NCBI RefSeq assembly: GCF_900109095.1 | Contig: NZ_FNYZ01000001.1 | Span: 496,001 to 560,000, forward strand | Direction: 5' to 3' | DNA length: 64,000 bases | Source of the DNA: Sphingobium sp. AP50 | Lineage (GTDB): Bacteria; Pseudomonadota; Alphaproteobacteria; Sphingomonadales; Sphingomonadaceae | Shown: one piece after another, positions 28,064 to 36,354 of the stretch | Position numbering within the stretch: position 1 is the first letter of the stretch | Layout of the letters: the number at the start of each line of letters is the position of its first letter | Position numbers and translations under genes: made by a program | The notes under the pieces: model-generated | What the model saw: only the letters and a program-made list of their open reading frames with translations | Database searches by the model: none | What the model was told of the DNA's origin: nothing

Positions 28064-28789
28064 ATGAGCGGCGCCGACGCACGCGCGATAGCGCGCGAAA
28101 CCCGCAAGCTGCTGAAAGGCGCGGGCGCTGCCCTAGGCGGTAAGAAGCGCGGCCCGGACCAGCGCGTCCATCGCTACAGCTATGATGTCGACAGCAGACA
28201 GGCGGACGTTTTTCGCCCGATCGCCAACGGCACAACCGCGGGCGGCCTCGCCTGGGTCGACGACATGTTACGCCTCGCCAAGGAATATGACGTTATCCAC
28301 AAGAAAAAGGGGGAGCGCAGTCCGCTGATGGCGAACGGCATTCGTGTCTACGAAGCAATGCTGCGCCAATTCCTCGACTTCAAAACCGGGCAGTGTGACC
28401 CTGCTATAACTGCATTGATGAAAGTGACCGCGCTATCGAAGAACGCGGTCGTTGACGCACTCAAGCGCCTCAAGGAGCACGGCTTCCTAGACTGGGTCCG
28501 GCGCAGCCAGCGCACCACCAACACGGGCGATGCAGGGCCGCAGCGCGAGCAGGCCACCAACGCCTATCACTTCGACATCGGCCGCCTCGGTCGCGCACTC
28601 GGCGATGCCGGCAAGGCAGTACGTGCGCGCTTCCTGAACCTCAGGGAGGCCCGCCGACGTCGGGCATCAAAAACCCCCAACACTGCCAGCCCAGCGCTCC
28701 AGGTGCCGCCGCAGCCTCCTAGACAAGGCGATCCAGCCCTGGAGGCCGTTCTCAAAAGGATGGAAGCCGGGATAGAGGCGCGAGTCTAG
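28064..28789 (+). CDS. Winged-helix protein downstream of integrase
   Basis: 241 residues. The middle part has a helix-turn-helix pattern, ITALMKVTALSKNAVVDALKRLKEHGFLDWVRRS, written here as a guide to residues 115-150 (TALSKNAVVDALKRLKEHGF is the core). The C-terminus is basic and Pro-rich. Such proteins accompany integrases in small integrative elements and resemble plasmid replication initiators of the RepA/HTH type, but no catalytic motif is visible. It starts 19 bp after the integrase stop, so co-transcription is likely. Confidence 0.65.
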   Translation: MSGADARAIARETRKLLKGAGAALGGKKRGPDQRVHRYSYDVDSRQADVFRPIANGTTAGGLAWVDDMLRLAKEYDVIHKKKGERSPLMANGIRVYEAMLRQFLDFKTGQCDPAITALMKVTALSKNAVVDALKRLKEHGFLDWVRRSQRTTNTGDAGPQREQATNAYHFDIGRLGRALGDAGKAVRARFLNLREARRRRASKTPNTASPALQVPPQPPRQGDPALEAVLKRMEAGIEARV

Positions 28790-28908
28790 AGATGGTGATG
28801 TATACCCTCACAGGGGTTTAAGAGGAGAAGGAATGGCCTAGTCGGCCATACCAGGATGCAGCCACACACGCAGAATTTGCACTGAGGGTAGCCTATCGCG
28901 CCCTCAGA

Positions 28909-28930
28909 CGGGGAGACGCTTGTCTCCCCG
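28909..28930. terminator. Stem-loop between convergent element genes
   Basis: A 9-bp perfect stem (28909-28917 with 28922-28930) with loop gctt lies between the convergent HTH and integrase genes, where a bidirectional terminator is expected. No U-tract follows on either strand. A second inverted pair, ctgaggg/ccctcag, lies just before it. Confidence 0.45.
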
Positions 28931-28987
28931 CTTGGCTTCCCAGGGGGCCAAGAGGTTGGGATCGCCCGTCATTTCGGGCCGGTGGCT

Positions 28988-30160
28988 TCAGCCGCCCAGG
29001 AGCGCGCCCCAGCGCGCATATAAATCGCGGCGCTGATCCAGCATCTCCGCCCGATTATAGGCCCGTTCGACCTTGCTCATCTTCGCCGGTACATGGGCCA
29101 GCGCCAGGTCGATCGCGGCATGCTCCAGCGGGAACCGCTCGTTGAGGATGGTCGAGAAGCTGGCGCGCCAGCCGTGCGGTACATGACGGCCGGCGAAGCC
29201 GGCGCGCTTATAGAGGCGGCCGATCGCGGCGGCCGTAATGGGGAAGACGCCCGAAGAACGGGTATCATACCCATTCTCACGAATGATCTTCAGCACGGCG
29301 ACGGCTCCGGCGCTGAGCGGCACAAGATGATCATTGGCCGCGTCCTGCTTTTTATCGCGCGAGATCTTCATCCGGGCGGCCGGGATGCGCCATAGCGGCG
29401 CGGCGCCGTCCAGGTCCTCGAATTCTTCCCATCGCGCGCCCAGCAGCGCGCCCATGCGGACGGCCGTCAGGGCGAGGAAGCGCGAGGCCAGCCGGACGAT
29501 GGGCGGGCCGCCAGCGCTCTCGCAGGCGGCGAGGAGGTCGCGCAGCTGCTCGATCTCGACCAGCGCCGGCTGGCGCTGCGCCATCGGCTTCGGCCGGAGC
29601 ACCCGGCCGACGACGGCGGCAGGATCTTCCTTGGCCCATCCCTCCGCGATCGCGAAGCAAAAGACCATCGAGATCCGCTGCCGGATACGGCGTGCCGTCT
29701 CGATCGACCCGCGCGCTTCCACATCGCGCAGCACATCGCGCACCGCCGGCGCCGTGATGGTGCCGATCGGCAGGGAGCCCAGCTCCGGAAAGACATCGCG
29801 CACCAGGCTGTCGATGACGTCCTGGGCGTGGCGCTCGGTCCAATGATCCTGGCTTTGCGCATGCCAGGCGCGGGCGACCGATTCGAACGTGCAAATTTGC
29901 ACGGTCTTCGTTCCTGATGGATCGACGCCCAGTGCGACCAGGCCGCGCGCTTCCTCGGCACGATCGCGGGCGTCGACCAGCGGAAGGTCCGGCCACTGGC
30001 CTAGACACAGCAGCTTCTCCCGGCCGTCGAGCTTGTATCGCAGCCGCCAGCTGCGCAGGCCATTGGGCTTGATGAATAGAAAGAGCCCGCGCTCATCGAA
30101 CATTTTATAGGCGCGCGGCTTCGGCCGCGCGGCTTTCACCGCGGCGTTGCTCAGGGGCAT
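28988..30160 (-). CDS. P4-type tyrosine integrase (second)
   Basis: 390 residues from MPLSNAAVKAARPK. The DUF4102 domain shows YKMFDERGLFLFIKPNG and EKLLCLGQWPDLPL. The catalytic domain has LTAVRMGALLGARW, HVPHGWRASFSTIL, LAHVPAK and a tyrosine in ERAYNRAEML. It is related to, but clearly distinct from, the integrase at 26791 and points the other way. An in-frame extension to 30304 has no ribosome site. It probably belongs to the prophage, but see the arm-site note at 30585. Confidence 0.9.
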   Translation of the reverse strand: MPLSNAAVKAARPKPRAYKMFDERGLFLFIKPNGLRSWRLRYKLDGREKLLCLGQWPDLPLVDARDRAEEARGLVALGVDPSGTKTVQICTFESVARAWHAQSQDHWTERHAQDVIDSLVRDVFPELGSLPIGTITAPAVRDVLRDVEARGSIETARRIRQRISMVFCFAIAEGWAKEDPAAVVGRVLRPKPMAQRQPALVEIEQLRDLLAACESAGGPPIVRLASRFLALTAVRMGALLGARWEEFEDLDGAAPLWRIPAARMKISRDKKQDAANDHLVPLSAGAVAVLKIIRENGYDTRSSGVFPITAAAIGRLYKRAGFAGRHVPHGWRASFSTILNERFPLEHAAIDLALAHVPAKMSKVERAYNRAEMLDQRRDLYARWGALLGG

Positions 30161-30318
30161 GTTAATTTTCCGGGCTTGATTTGTGGCCGCTATCGGCCGC
30201 AAGATTGCGTCATAACCCACGGCAGAGCGGGGGTGGCGACAGGATGGATACGGCTCGCGAGGCCCTCGGTCTTGATCGCTATCGGGCGATCTAAACCACC
30301 CCATTTTTAGAGGTATCT

Positions 30319-30504
30319 ATGCACCGCGAACGGATCGTCACCAGAAAGCGGAAATGCGATTGTGGTGCTTCGGCAGAAATTATCTTCGAAGAAGAAACAA
30401 CAGACGAAGCCACAAAGACATTCGTCACCATCAAAGGTCCGCTAAGGTTGACCGAGGATGGAGGGTTCGTATGCCTCGCCTGTCAACCCGACGCCGCAAG
30501 TTAG
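30319..30504 (+). CDS. Small zinc-ribbon-like protein
   Basis: 61 residues. Two cysteine pairs, KCDCGASAEI near the N-terminus and VCLACQ near the C-terminus, could bind one zinc. AGAGGT lies seven bases before the ATG. It is a lone plus-strand gene between the second integrase and the lysis genes. Function unknown. Confidence 0.6.
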   Translation: MHRERIVTRKRKCDCGASAEIIFEEETTDEATKTFVTIKGPLRLTEDGGFVCLACQPDAAS

Positions 30505-30581
30505 ACGGACAACCCCTCCGTCGCGCATCTTCCCAACGCCGCAGAAATCTGCGACTTTTCCGCTATGCGCAGACCCAGTGA

Positions 30582-30604
30582 TACCCCACCCGATACCCCA
30601 CTGC
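30582..30604 (-). promoter_or_regulatory. Paired ATACCCCAC motifs (GGGGTAT on minus strand)
   Basis: Two direct copies of gataccccac lie near 30585-30602. Read on the minus strand they are GTGGGGTATC, the same heptamer as between tRNA-Tyr and the first integrase. They lie upstream of the second integrase in its own orientation. This fits arm-type sites for that enzyme. Confidence 0.5.
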
Positions 30605-30612
30605 GCCGCTTC

Positions 30613-30786
30613 CTATTCCGGCTGGAGGCTGGCTGCCTTGTCGTCGCCATGATCCTTGCTTTCGGATCCTTTGTCGTCGGACTGCTTTGGCCGTGACAGC
30701 CGATCGGCCGCTTCGCTGATCAGCGCACCGAGCAGCGCGCGGCCGATCCACGCGGCAATCTTGTCGACCCGGATCTTCACGCGCAT
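30613..30786 (-). CDS. Small phage protein after endolysin
   Basis: 57 residues (MRVKIRVDKIAAWIGRALLG...). It has one amphipathic or membrane-associating helix (IAAWIGRALLGALI) and a charged C-terminus rich in Asp, Lys and Ser. The start overlaps the endolysin stop by 10 bp. Its place in the lysis cassette suggests a spanin-like or accessory lysis role, but no spanin signature (lipobox or long coiled coil) is present. Confidence 0.6.
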   Translation of the reverse strand: MRVKIRVDKIAAWIGRALLGALISEAADRLSRPKQSDDKGSESKDHGDDKAASLQPE

Positions 30787-31376
30787 TTCTCCAGCGGCAC
30801 ATTGCCCAGCCGGTTGATGGTCCATCCCGGCATGAACGTCTCGAAATTCGAATTATTCTTGGCCAGGTTCAGATAGTGCGCGGCCTGTTGCGCATCCAGC
30901 AGCTTCACGATCATGCGACAGGCCTCGGCCCGGCCCCGCAATTTCTGCAGGCTGGCATAGGCGGCGATCGTCTTGGCGCCGACCTGCCCATCCACGGTCA
31001 ACTCGGGCCAGTCCTTGCCCTGACGGTTGAGGCTGTTGAGTGCGGTCTGCAACCAGATGGACGGCTTGGTCGGCCCAGCGTTGACGCCGCTATCGATCAG
31101 CTCCTCGGCCGCCGCCGGCGACAGGTCGACCAGCGGCAGAAAGCCGGGCTTCACGATATAGCCCTCATAGACGATCTTCTGCGCCCATTCTTTCGGGAAA
31201 TCGCGCATGTCGCCGGTGAAGCCATCGGCGCGCGCCACCGCCTGCGTGACGCCGTGATTGGTGGCGCCGCCCGGATCGGCCGGATTGTTCACATAGCCGC
31301 CTTCGACATTGAAGACGGACGCGACGATGGCCAGCGCCGCGGCGCTGGCCGTGGCGAGTATCTTACCCTTGCTCAT
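30777..31376 (-). CDS. GH108-type endolysin with N-terminal signal-anchor
   Basis: 199 residues. The N-terminus ILATASAAALAIVASVF is a weakly hydrophobic, Ala-rich segment, followed at once by FNVEGGYVNNPADPGGATNHGVT. This is the GH108 (ZliS-like) lysozyme motif with the catalytic Glu. A C-terminal peptidoglycan-binding-3-like part follows (VDGQVGAKTIAAYASL). It cleaves the cell-wall glycan. The weak helix beside the active site resembles SAR endolysins, which are exported by Sec and released on depolarisation. A holin gene lies directly upstream. Confidence 0.88.
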   Translation of the reverse strand: MSKGKILATASAAALAIVASVFNVEGGYVNNPADPGGATNHGVTQAVARADGFTGDMRDFPKEWAQKIVYEGYIVKPGFLPLVDLSPAAAEELIDSGVNAGPTKPSIWLQTALNSLNRQGKDWPELTVDGQVGAKTIAAYASLQKLRGRAEACRMIVKLLDAQQAAHYLNLAKNNSNFETFMPGWTINRLGNVPLEKCA

Positions 31377-31383
31377 GATGATG

Positions 31384-31572
31384 TCAGTCCTTTCGGCCGG
31401 TCAGCCGCTTGGCGGTTTCGGTTTCCCAGATGCGGATGGCGGTCCACACGATCGTCATCGCCGCCGCGATCGAGGGGAGAATGTTGGCGATCGTGCCCAG
31501 CAGCACGCCGATCGAGAGGCCATCGGCCGCATGCTTCAGCCCGGACATCGCCGCTTCGCTTTCGATTTTCAT
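31384..31572 (-). CDS. Putative holin
   Basis: 62 residues. Two hydrophobic segments (GLSIGVLLGTIANILPSIAAA and AAAMTIVWTAIRIW, overlapping) precede a charged tail ETETAKRLTGRKD. Small size, membrane helices and position just before the endolysin fit a holin. The family was not identified by a conserved motif. Confidence 0.7.
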   Translation of the reverse strand: MKIESEAAMSGLKHAADGLSIGVLLGTIANILPSIAAAMTIVWTAIRIWETETAKRLTGRKD

Positions 31573-31578
31573 GGGATG

Positions 31579-34500
31579 TCAGTCCTCGCAACGATAGACG
31601 ATCGTGATGTTGGCGCGGATTGTGCCGTCTTCAGGATTGAGGTCGCGCACGCGCAGCGCACGCCCCATCGTCTGCCACCAGCAACGAATATAGTCGCGGC
31701 CTGCTGGCACCTGACCGACCAGCGTTCGGCTTTTGGCCGGGAAGATGACGCCGTCATCGATGCCGGTCACACCCTCCGCGTCACCGCCACCTGCCGGTGC
31801 GGCGATCCAAGGCAATCCTGACGGCAAAGTGCGGAAATTCGTTTCGACGGCATCCGCATGCGACTTGTTCACGCGCCAGTTACCGCCGCCCAGATTCTCC
31901 ATCAGCAAGGTGCCGGGAATAATGTTGTCGCCTTCGATACCCTGGCCGACAGCCAGCGCGCCAACAGCCAGACTGATGACCGACATCGTGGTCCCGACGA
32001 TCGAACAACGTCCGCGCACTGTGCTGACCGTGAAACCGGTGATCGGGCCGCTCGGGACTGACTGCGACCGGCTGACCGTATAGTGGCCACCGCCCAGATT
32101 TTCGAGGATAGTCGTTTTGCTGAGCGTCCCTTCGCCCTTGACCGTCTGGCCCACCGCCCAGGAACCGCTGCTGGTCGAGCTAACGGTCAGGAGATTGCCT
32201 TCGATCGAGCCAACGCCGACTGCAGCGGCGAATGTCTGGGCGTCGAAGCGGATTTCACCATCCATCAGGCTCAGCATTGCCGTCCCGGCCGGCACGGTCT
32301 GCATCAGGTCCAGATTATAGGTGCCGACGCCGCCCGTACCGGTGCCACCCGGCACGATGACCGGGCTATACTCCATGCCGGTCCAGCGGACGCAGTGCCC
32401 CACCGCCAGCGCGCCGCTCGTCATCTGAGTGACGTGCAGCACAGTGCCGATGATCTCGCCAACGAACGATGCATCGGAGCCAAGCGTGAAAGGCGTGACA
32501 TTGCGAATATGCGTCAGAGACTCATCGCCTACCCGCTGGGCATGGCATTCGTTCGCCGCAGGCGCTCCAAAAACAACCTTGGATGAGTTGAGCGCGATGG
32601 GTGTCAGCGTGAAATAGGTGCTGAGCTTCTGATTGTTGCGCAGCGTATATTCTTTGCTGCCGCGCGGTCGGACCTTATGTGTCGACATGTTGGTCGACCG
32701 GCTCTGCACCGGATATTCAGCGACCCGGTTCGTCCCCACATTATCGACCATGATGGTCGAATTGGTGCGATCAGTGCCGCCAAATTCCAACAGCGCCAAG
32801 CCGTTCGGCAGACCGGAAACCGACGCGCGAATATTATTGTCGCGGCAGGTCCACTTCACGCCGTTCAACGTCTTGTCGCGAAGGTCGAAGCCGACATGAT
32901 TAGCCGTGTCAGGCCAGTCGCGCATCGAGATATCCATCTCGATCTCACAATTATAGGCACCGTCCAAGCGGACAGCGGCAAGGCTTGGCACCGGAACATA
33001 GAGGCCGCTCGCGGCTTTGCGCGGCTGATAGCCCCAGTCGCGCACCTTGCATCCTTTGATCTTGGCGCTGGCCATGTAGATGCGAAAAATCCGGCCGCCC
33101 ATCTCGTCAAATTCGCAGTCGGTCGCGAACAGGTCGTGCGCCGGCGGATAGGTGACGCTGCCGATATTGCCTTCGGTCATCCCGAAGCCAAGGCCGCAAC
33201 CGCGGACTTTTTCGCCCCAAAGCGTTATGCTGGTGCCATCACGATTAAACGCGCCGGCCGTGTTGCTGTCGTAATAGAAATTGGCCCAGCCCCGCATCCG
33301 GCCTGACAGGGAGCCGTACCAGATTTTGTCGAGAAAACCTCTTGCCCTCGAACGACTAAAGTCGAAGTTGCGGATACGGGTGAAGGAGATTGCGCTGTCA
33401 CCGCCGATGGTGGTGCGCGATACAGGATCGACCGCATCCAGCGCCGCCTGATAATCAGGGCCGCCATAGAAATCGCAAAGATCAAAGGTAGCGTGGCCGA
33501 TATCGCGGATTGTGATGGCCGTCCCGGACGGTGCCGCGAGGCTATAGGTCCGGTCAGATACATCAACCCGCAGCCCCCTGATATGCAGGTTCGGGATGCT
33601 CGGATCGAGCGGGTCGGCATGGTCAGGACCTTGAAAACGCAGAGCGGCGATGCTGTTTACGATGGGGACGCCGTTCAAAACGCCATCGGACAACCCCTTG
33701 ATGGCAGTGCCGGGACGCGCGTCGATGCGCAGTTCTTTCCCTGCCAGCATTTCAACGGGCACCGGTGCGCAAGTGTAGGTGCCCGGCGCATCCTCAAAAT
33801 CTTCCTTGCTCAGCACCGCGACCGAGCTGCGCTTCTGGCAATCTTCCAGCCATTGCAGCACGTTCTGGCTGCTGTCCTCATCATCGATCCGAACGCCGGC
33901 CTCCCGCGACGTCAGGGTGCCGCCGGTACGGATGATGGTCGCGGACTTGTTAGCTTCCAGTTCGGCCTGCACGGTCGCGCCGCCGGTCGCGCCGATCTGG
34001 CCTGCGGCCTGCTGCTGGATCGACGTGCGCACCCAGACCTTGGTCGCATCGTAGGTCGACCGGATATAATTGATCTTGCCGGTGTCAGCCTCGACCTGCG
34101 CGGCATAGGTCGCATAATCGCCGATCGTGAAAAGGCCCGCCTTCCCGTTCTCGGTCAGCACGGCCGATCCGCCAGAGATGCCGGCCGCCTCCAGATCGGC
34201 GGTGCTCGTCCAGGTCTGGTTCTGCTTGATCAGCTGAAGCATCGCGTCGACCGTCGGTGCGTCGATCAGGCCGGCGTCGAACAGCACTTCTTGCGGCGAT
34301 CGCCCGCGCGCGCCGCGCTCGCGCACGGCGATCGTCTGCGGGTTGACCGTCGCTTCGCTATAAGGAAGCTCGATCCATACCGGCACGATATCGCTGGGAA
34401 GCTCCGGCCCTTCAGCGATATTGACGCGCGCCGTCCAGCGGGTGATGGAGGCGCCGCCGCTCAGTTCGACGAAATCATAGCTGAGCGCCTGGCTCTGGCC

Positions 34501-34749
34501 GCTTTCATACAGCGCCGTCGCCTGTTCGGCCGTAATGGCGATCATCACTGCCGCGCCATCTTCGGTCAGTTCGCCATCGATCGTGACGATCGGCACGATG
34601 CGCGACGATCGCCGCAGCGTCAGGGCAAAGGTCCGCCCGATCAGATCCTGCGGATCGCCGGCGGCATCCTGAAGGATGAAGCGCAGCACAAGGGGTTCGC
34701 CGGCGCGCACAAGCAGCACGCCGGCGGGCGACAGGCCCGCCAGGGTCAT
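31579..34749 (-). CDS. Tail spike / fibre, beta-helix type
   Basis: 1056 residues. The N-terminal 150 residues form a compact domain (LRFILQDAAGDPQDLIGRTF) also seen in phage baseplate-attached proteins. A linker with ENGKAGLFTIGDYA and a region of repeated short strands with Gly, Asn and Asp turns follow (about 330-750), as in right-handed beta-helix spikes. The C-terminal part has three tandem blocks with similar wording (GHYTVSRSQSVPSG, GNWRVNKSHADAV, GTYNLDLMQTVPAG). It probably binds or degrades host surface glycan. Confidence 0.78.
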   Translation of the reverse strand: MTLAGLSPAGVLLVRAGEPLVLRFILQDAAGDPQDLIGRTFALTLRRSSRIVPIVTIDGELTEDGAAVMIAITAEQATALYESGQSQALSYDFVELSGGASITRWTARVNIAEGPELPSDIVPVWIELPYSEATVNPQTIAVRERGARGRSPQEVLFDAGLIDAPTVDAMLQLIKQNQTWTSTADLEAAGISGGSAVLTENGKAGLFTIGDYATYAAQVEADTGKINYIRSTYDATKVWVRTSIQQQAAGQIGATGGATVQAELEANKSATIIRTGGTLTSREAGVRIDDEDSSQNVLQWLEDCQKRSSVAVLSKEDFEDAPGTYTCAPVPVEMLAGKELRIDARPGTAIKGLSDGVLNGVPIVNSIAALRFQGPDHADPLDPSIPNLHIRGLRVDVSDRTYSLAAPSGTAITIRDIGHATFDLCDFYGGPDYQAALDAVDPVSRTTIGGDSAISFTRIRNFDFSRSRARGFLDKIWYGSLSGRMRGWANFYYDSNTAGAFNRDGTSITLWGEKVRGCGLGFGMTEGNIGSVTYPPAHDLFATDCEFDEMGGRIFRIYMASAKIKGCKVRDWGYQPRKAASGLYVPVPSLAAVRLDGAYNCEIEMDISMRDWPDTANHVGFDLRDKTLNGVKWTCRDNNIRASVSGLPNGLALLEFGGTDRTNSTIMVDNVGTNRVAEYPVQSRSTNMSTHKVRPRGSKEYTLRNNQKLSTYFTLTPIALNSSKVVFGAPAANECHAQRVGDESLTHIRNVTPFTLGSDASFVGEIIGTVLHVTQMTSGALAVGHCVRWTGMEYSPVIVPGGTGTGGVGTYNLDLMQTVPAGTAMLSLMDGEIRFDAQTFAAAVGVGSIEGNLLTVSSTSSGSWAVGQTVKGEGTLSKTTILENLGGGHYTVSRSQSVPSGPITGFTVSTVRGRCSIVGTTMSVISLAVGALAVGQGIEGDNIIPGTLLMENLGGGNWRVNKSHADAVETNFRTLPSGLPWIAAPAGGGDAEGVTGIDDGVIFPAKSRTLVGQVPAGRDYIRCWWQTMGRALRVRDLNPEDGTIRANITIVYRCED

Positions 34750-34776
34750 CAGGCTATTCCTTCAAATTCAGGGGGG

Positions 34777-36354
34777 TCAGGCGGTCAGCGCTGCTATTTG
34801 CGCTTCGATGCGGTCCATGCGCCGGCGCTGCCAAGCGGCCTCCAGCGCGAAACATTCGTCGTAGCGCAGGCCCCAGCGGTCACCCGCTTCGATCGCCGGC
34901 GACACCTCGATCATGTTGCCGGTCGGCTCCTCGACCTCGACGTCGTCCTGTCTGGTGACGAAATGCATTTCAGGCACGAATTGCGCCGGCGCCGCGTCCC
35001 ATTCATCATGACAGACCAGACCCAGCCGGATCGCGGATCCTTCGCCCAGAGCAGCGTCGATCGCGTCCCGCACATGCTGCGCGATCAGGCCGAAATGCCA
35101 GCGAGCGTCTTCTCCCTTCAGCGCATAGCTGTCGATGAAGCGATACTGACGCCACTCGACATTGCCCCAAGCGTCCAGCAACGCATCTGGTACCGGGCCG
35201 ATTTCTTGTTTGGCACGCTCGTCCGACGTGTTGATCGTGCCGGTGCCGGCGTAGATGACGGACATTCTGAAGGAGCCGGTGCCCAGCGACTTAACATTGT
35301 CGGCGGTCGGGATCAGATTGCCTTCGAAGGAAATGTCGCCATTGGCCCGGCTAATCCTCAGCGTAACGGCTCTGACCGAACCGCCGTCCGTGAAGGACCG
35401 GATCGAGAAATCGGAGCCGACGTTGGATCCGCCCTCGGCGGTCGTTTCCTTGCCCAGGTCCCAGCGCGTCGTGGTGCCGGTGCGATAGCGGGTGATCGCA
35501 TATTGGCCTGCTATGCTGTCGATATTGATCGGCGCCGTCGTGGTCGAACTAGTCACGCCAAGCGAGCTGAAGCCGGTGGCCGCGCCGCCCGTGCCGCTGA
35601 CCGCCAGACCCTCGGCGATCGTGGTCAGGCCAGTCGCACGATTGACGGTGAACGGCGTCCCGAGAGTCGTGCCGGCGTCATCCTGACGCGAAAGAGAGAA
35701 GTTCGATCCAGCGTTTGATCCGGTCTCCGCCGTGCCGGTTTTAGACATCATCCAGCGCGACGACGTGCCGGTGCGCCATCGGATGCCGCCCGAATATCCG
35801 GCGTCGACATTGATCCCCAGCTCGCGCGTAGCGGCCGCGCCGACGCCATTGATCGTTTGGCTGTTGGTCGTGATCGCGTTTGGAAATGTGACAGCCCCGG
35901 TCACATCATCAATGTCGATCGGGTTGTCGATAGCCGCTCCGGTGGCGTCATAGCGGCGCACCACCCAATGACCGGTGGCCAGGCGGGCGGTACCCCACCG
36001 CAGGACGCCGTCGACATAATGATTATACCGCGATGAATAGCCGCTGGTGACGTTAATCGCGAAAGCCCGCTCCGCCGCCGCGGCGACGCCGTCCATCGTG
36101 AGGCTTTTCGAAAAGCCGGTGGCCATCGCCATGACGAATTCGACGACCTGGTTGTAGCTCCAGTCACAGGCCGCGTCGGCGGAGGAGCCATGAAGGCGAT
36201 CCGACCCGACCGGCGTACCACCGTCCGGCGCCGAACCGTTCGCAAACCCATAAAGCTCTGTAAAATTGAGGTTCGCCTTGCCGAAAGCGGTGCGAAGCGG
36301 GTCGCCGGTACCATCGTCAGCCGTGGTACCGGTGTTGATTTGCTGTTGTGTCAT
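34777..36354 (-). CDS. Tail fibre with C-terminal S74 chaperone
   Basis: 525 residues. The start TQQQINTGTTADDGTGDPLR is a common fibre attachment motif. Repeated units of about 80 residues follow, each with a RWxxxKTGTAETGSNAGSNFS-like core. From about 385 the segment NTSDERAKQEIGPVPDALL and HFGLIAQHVRDAI mark the peptidase S74 intramolecular chaperone. That domain trimerises the fibre and then cleaves itself off at the conserved Ser. A second receptor-binding candidate follows directly. Confidence 0.85.
   Translation of the reverse strand: MTQQQINTGTTADDGTGDPLRTAFGKANLNFTELYGFANGSAPDGGTPVGSDRLHGSSADAACDWSYNQVVEFVMAMATGFSKSLTMDGVAAAAERAFAINVTSGYSSRYNHYVDGVLRWGTARLATGHWVVRRYDATGAAIDNPIDIDDVTGAVTFPNAITTNSQTINGVGAAATRELGINVDAGYSGGIRWRTGTSSRWMMSKTGTAETGSNAGSNFSLSRQDDAGTTLGTPFTVNRATGLTTIAEGLAVSGTGGAATGFSSLGVTSSTTTAPINIDSIAGQYAITRYRTGTTTRWDLGKETTAEGGSNVGSDFSIRSFTDGGSVRAVTLRISRANGDISFEGNLIPTADNVKSLGTGSFRMSVIYAGTGTINTSDERAKQEIGPVPDALLDAWGNVEWRQYRFIDSYALKGEDARWHFGLIAQHVRDAIDAALGEGSAIRLGLVCHDEWDAAPAQFVPEMHFVTRQDDVEVEEPTGNMIEVSPAIEAGDRWGLRYDECFALEAAWQRRRMDRIEAQIAALTA

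Larger units (their letters stand above)
26791..28789. mobile_element. Integrase plus HTH gene module at tRNA-Tyr
   Basis: A P4-type integrase and a winged-helix protein gene lie in tandem straight after tRNA-Tyr, followed within 200 bp by a second, oppositely oriented integrase. It may be the left end of the large prophage or a separate small integrative element. No second copy of the tRNA 3' end was found in the window to decide. Confidence 0.5.

Noticed and set aside
28731-28741. An 11-base match (atccagccctg) to the tRNA-Tyr 3' part, considered as an attachment site
   Set aside because: It lies inside the HTH coding frame, is too short, and does not extend into the flanking tRNA sequence, so chance is likely.
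33493-35718. A 741-codon plus-strand frame opposite the spike and fibre genes
   Set aside because: It crosses two real genes antisense and shows no domain.
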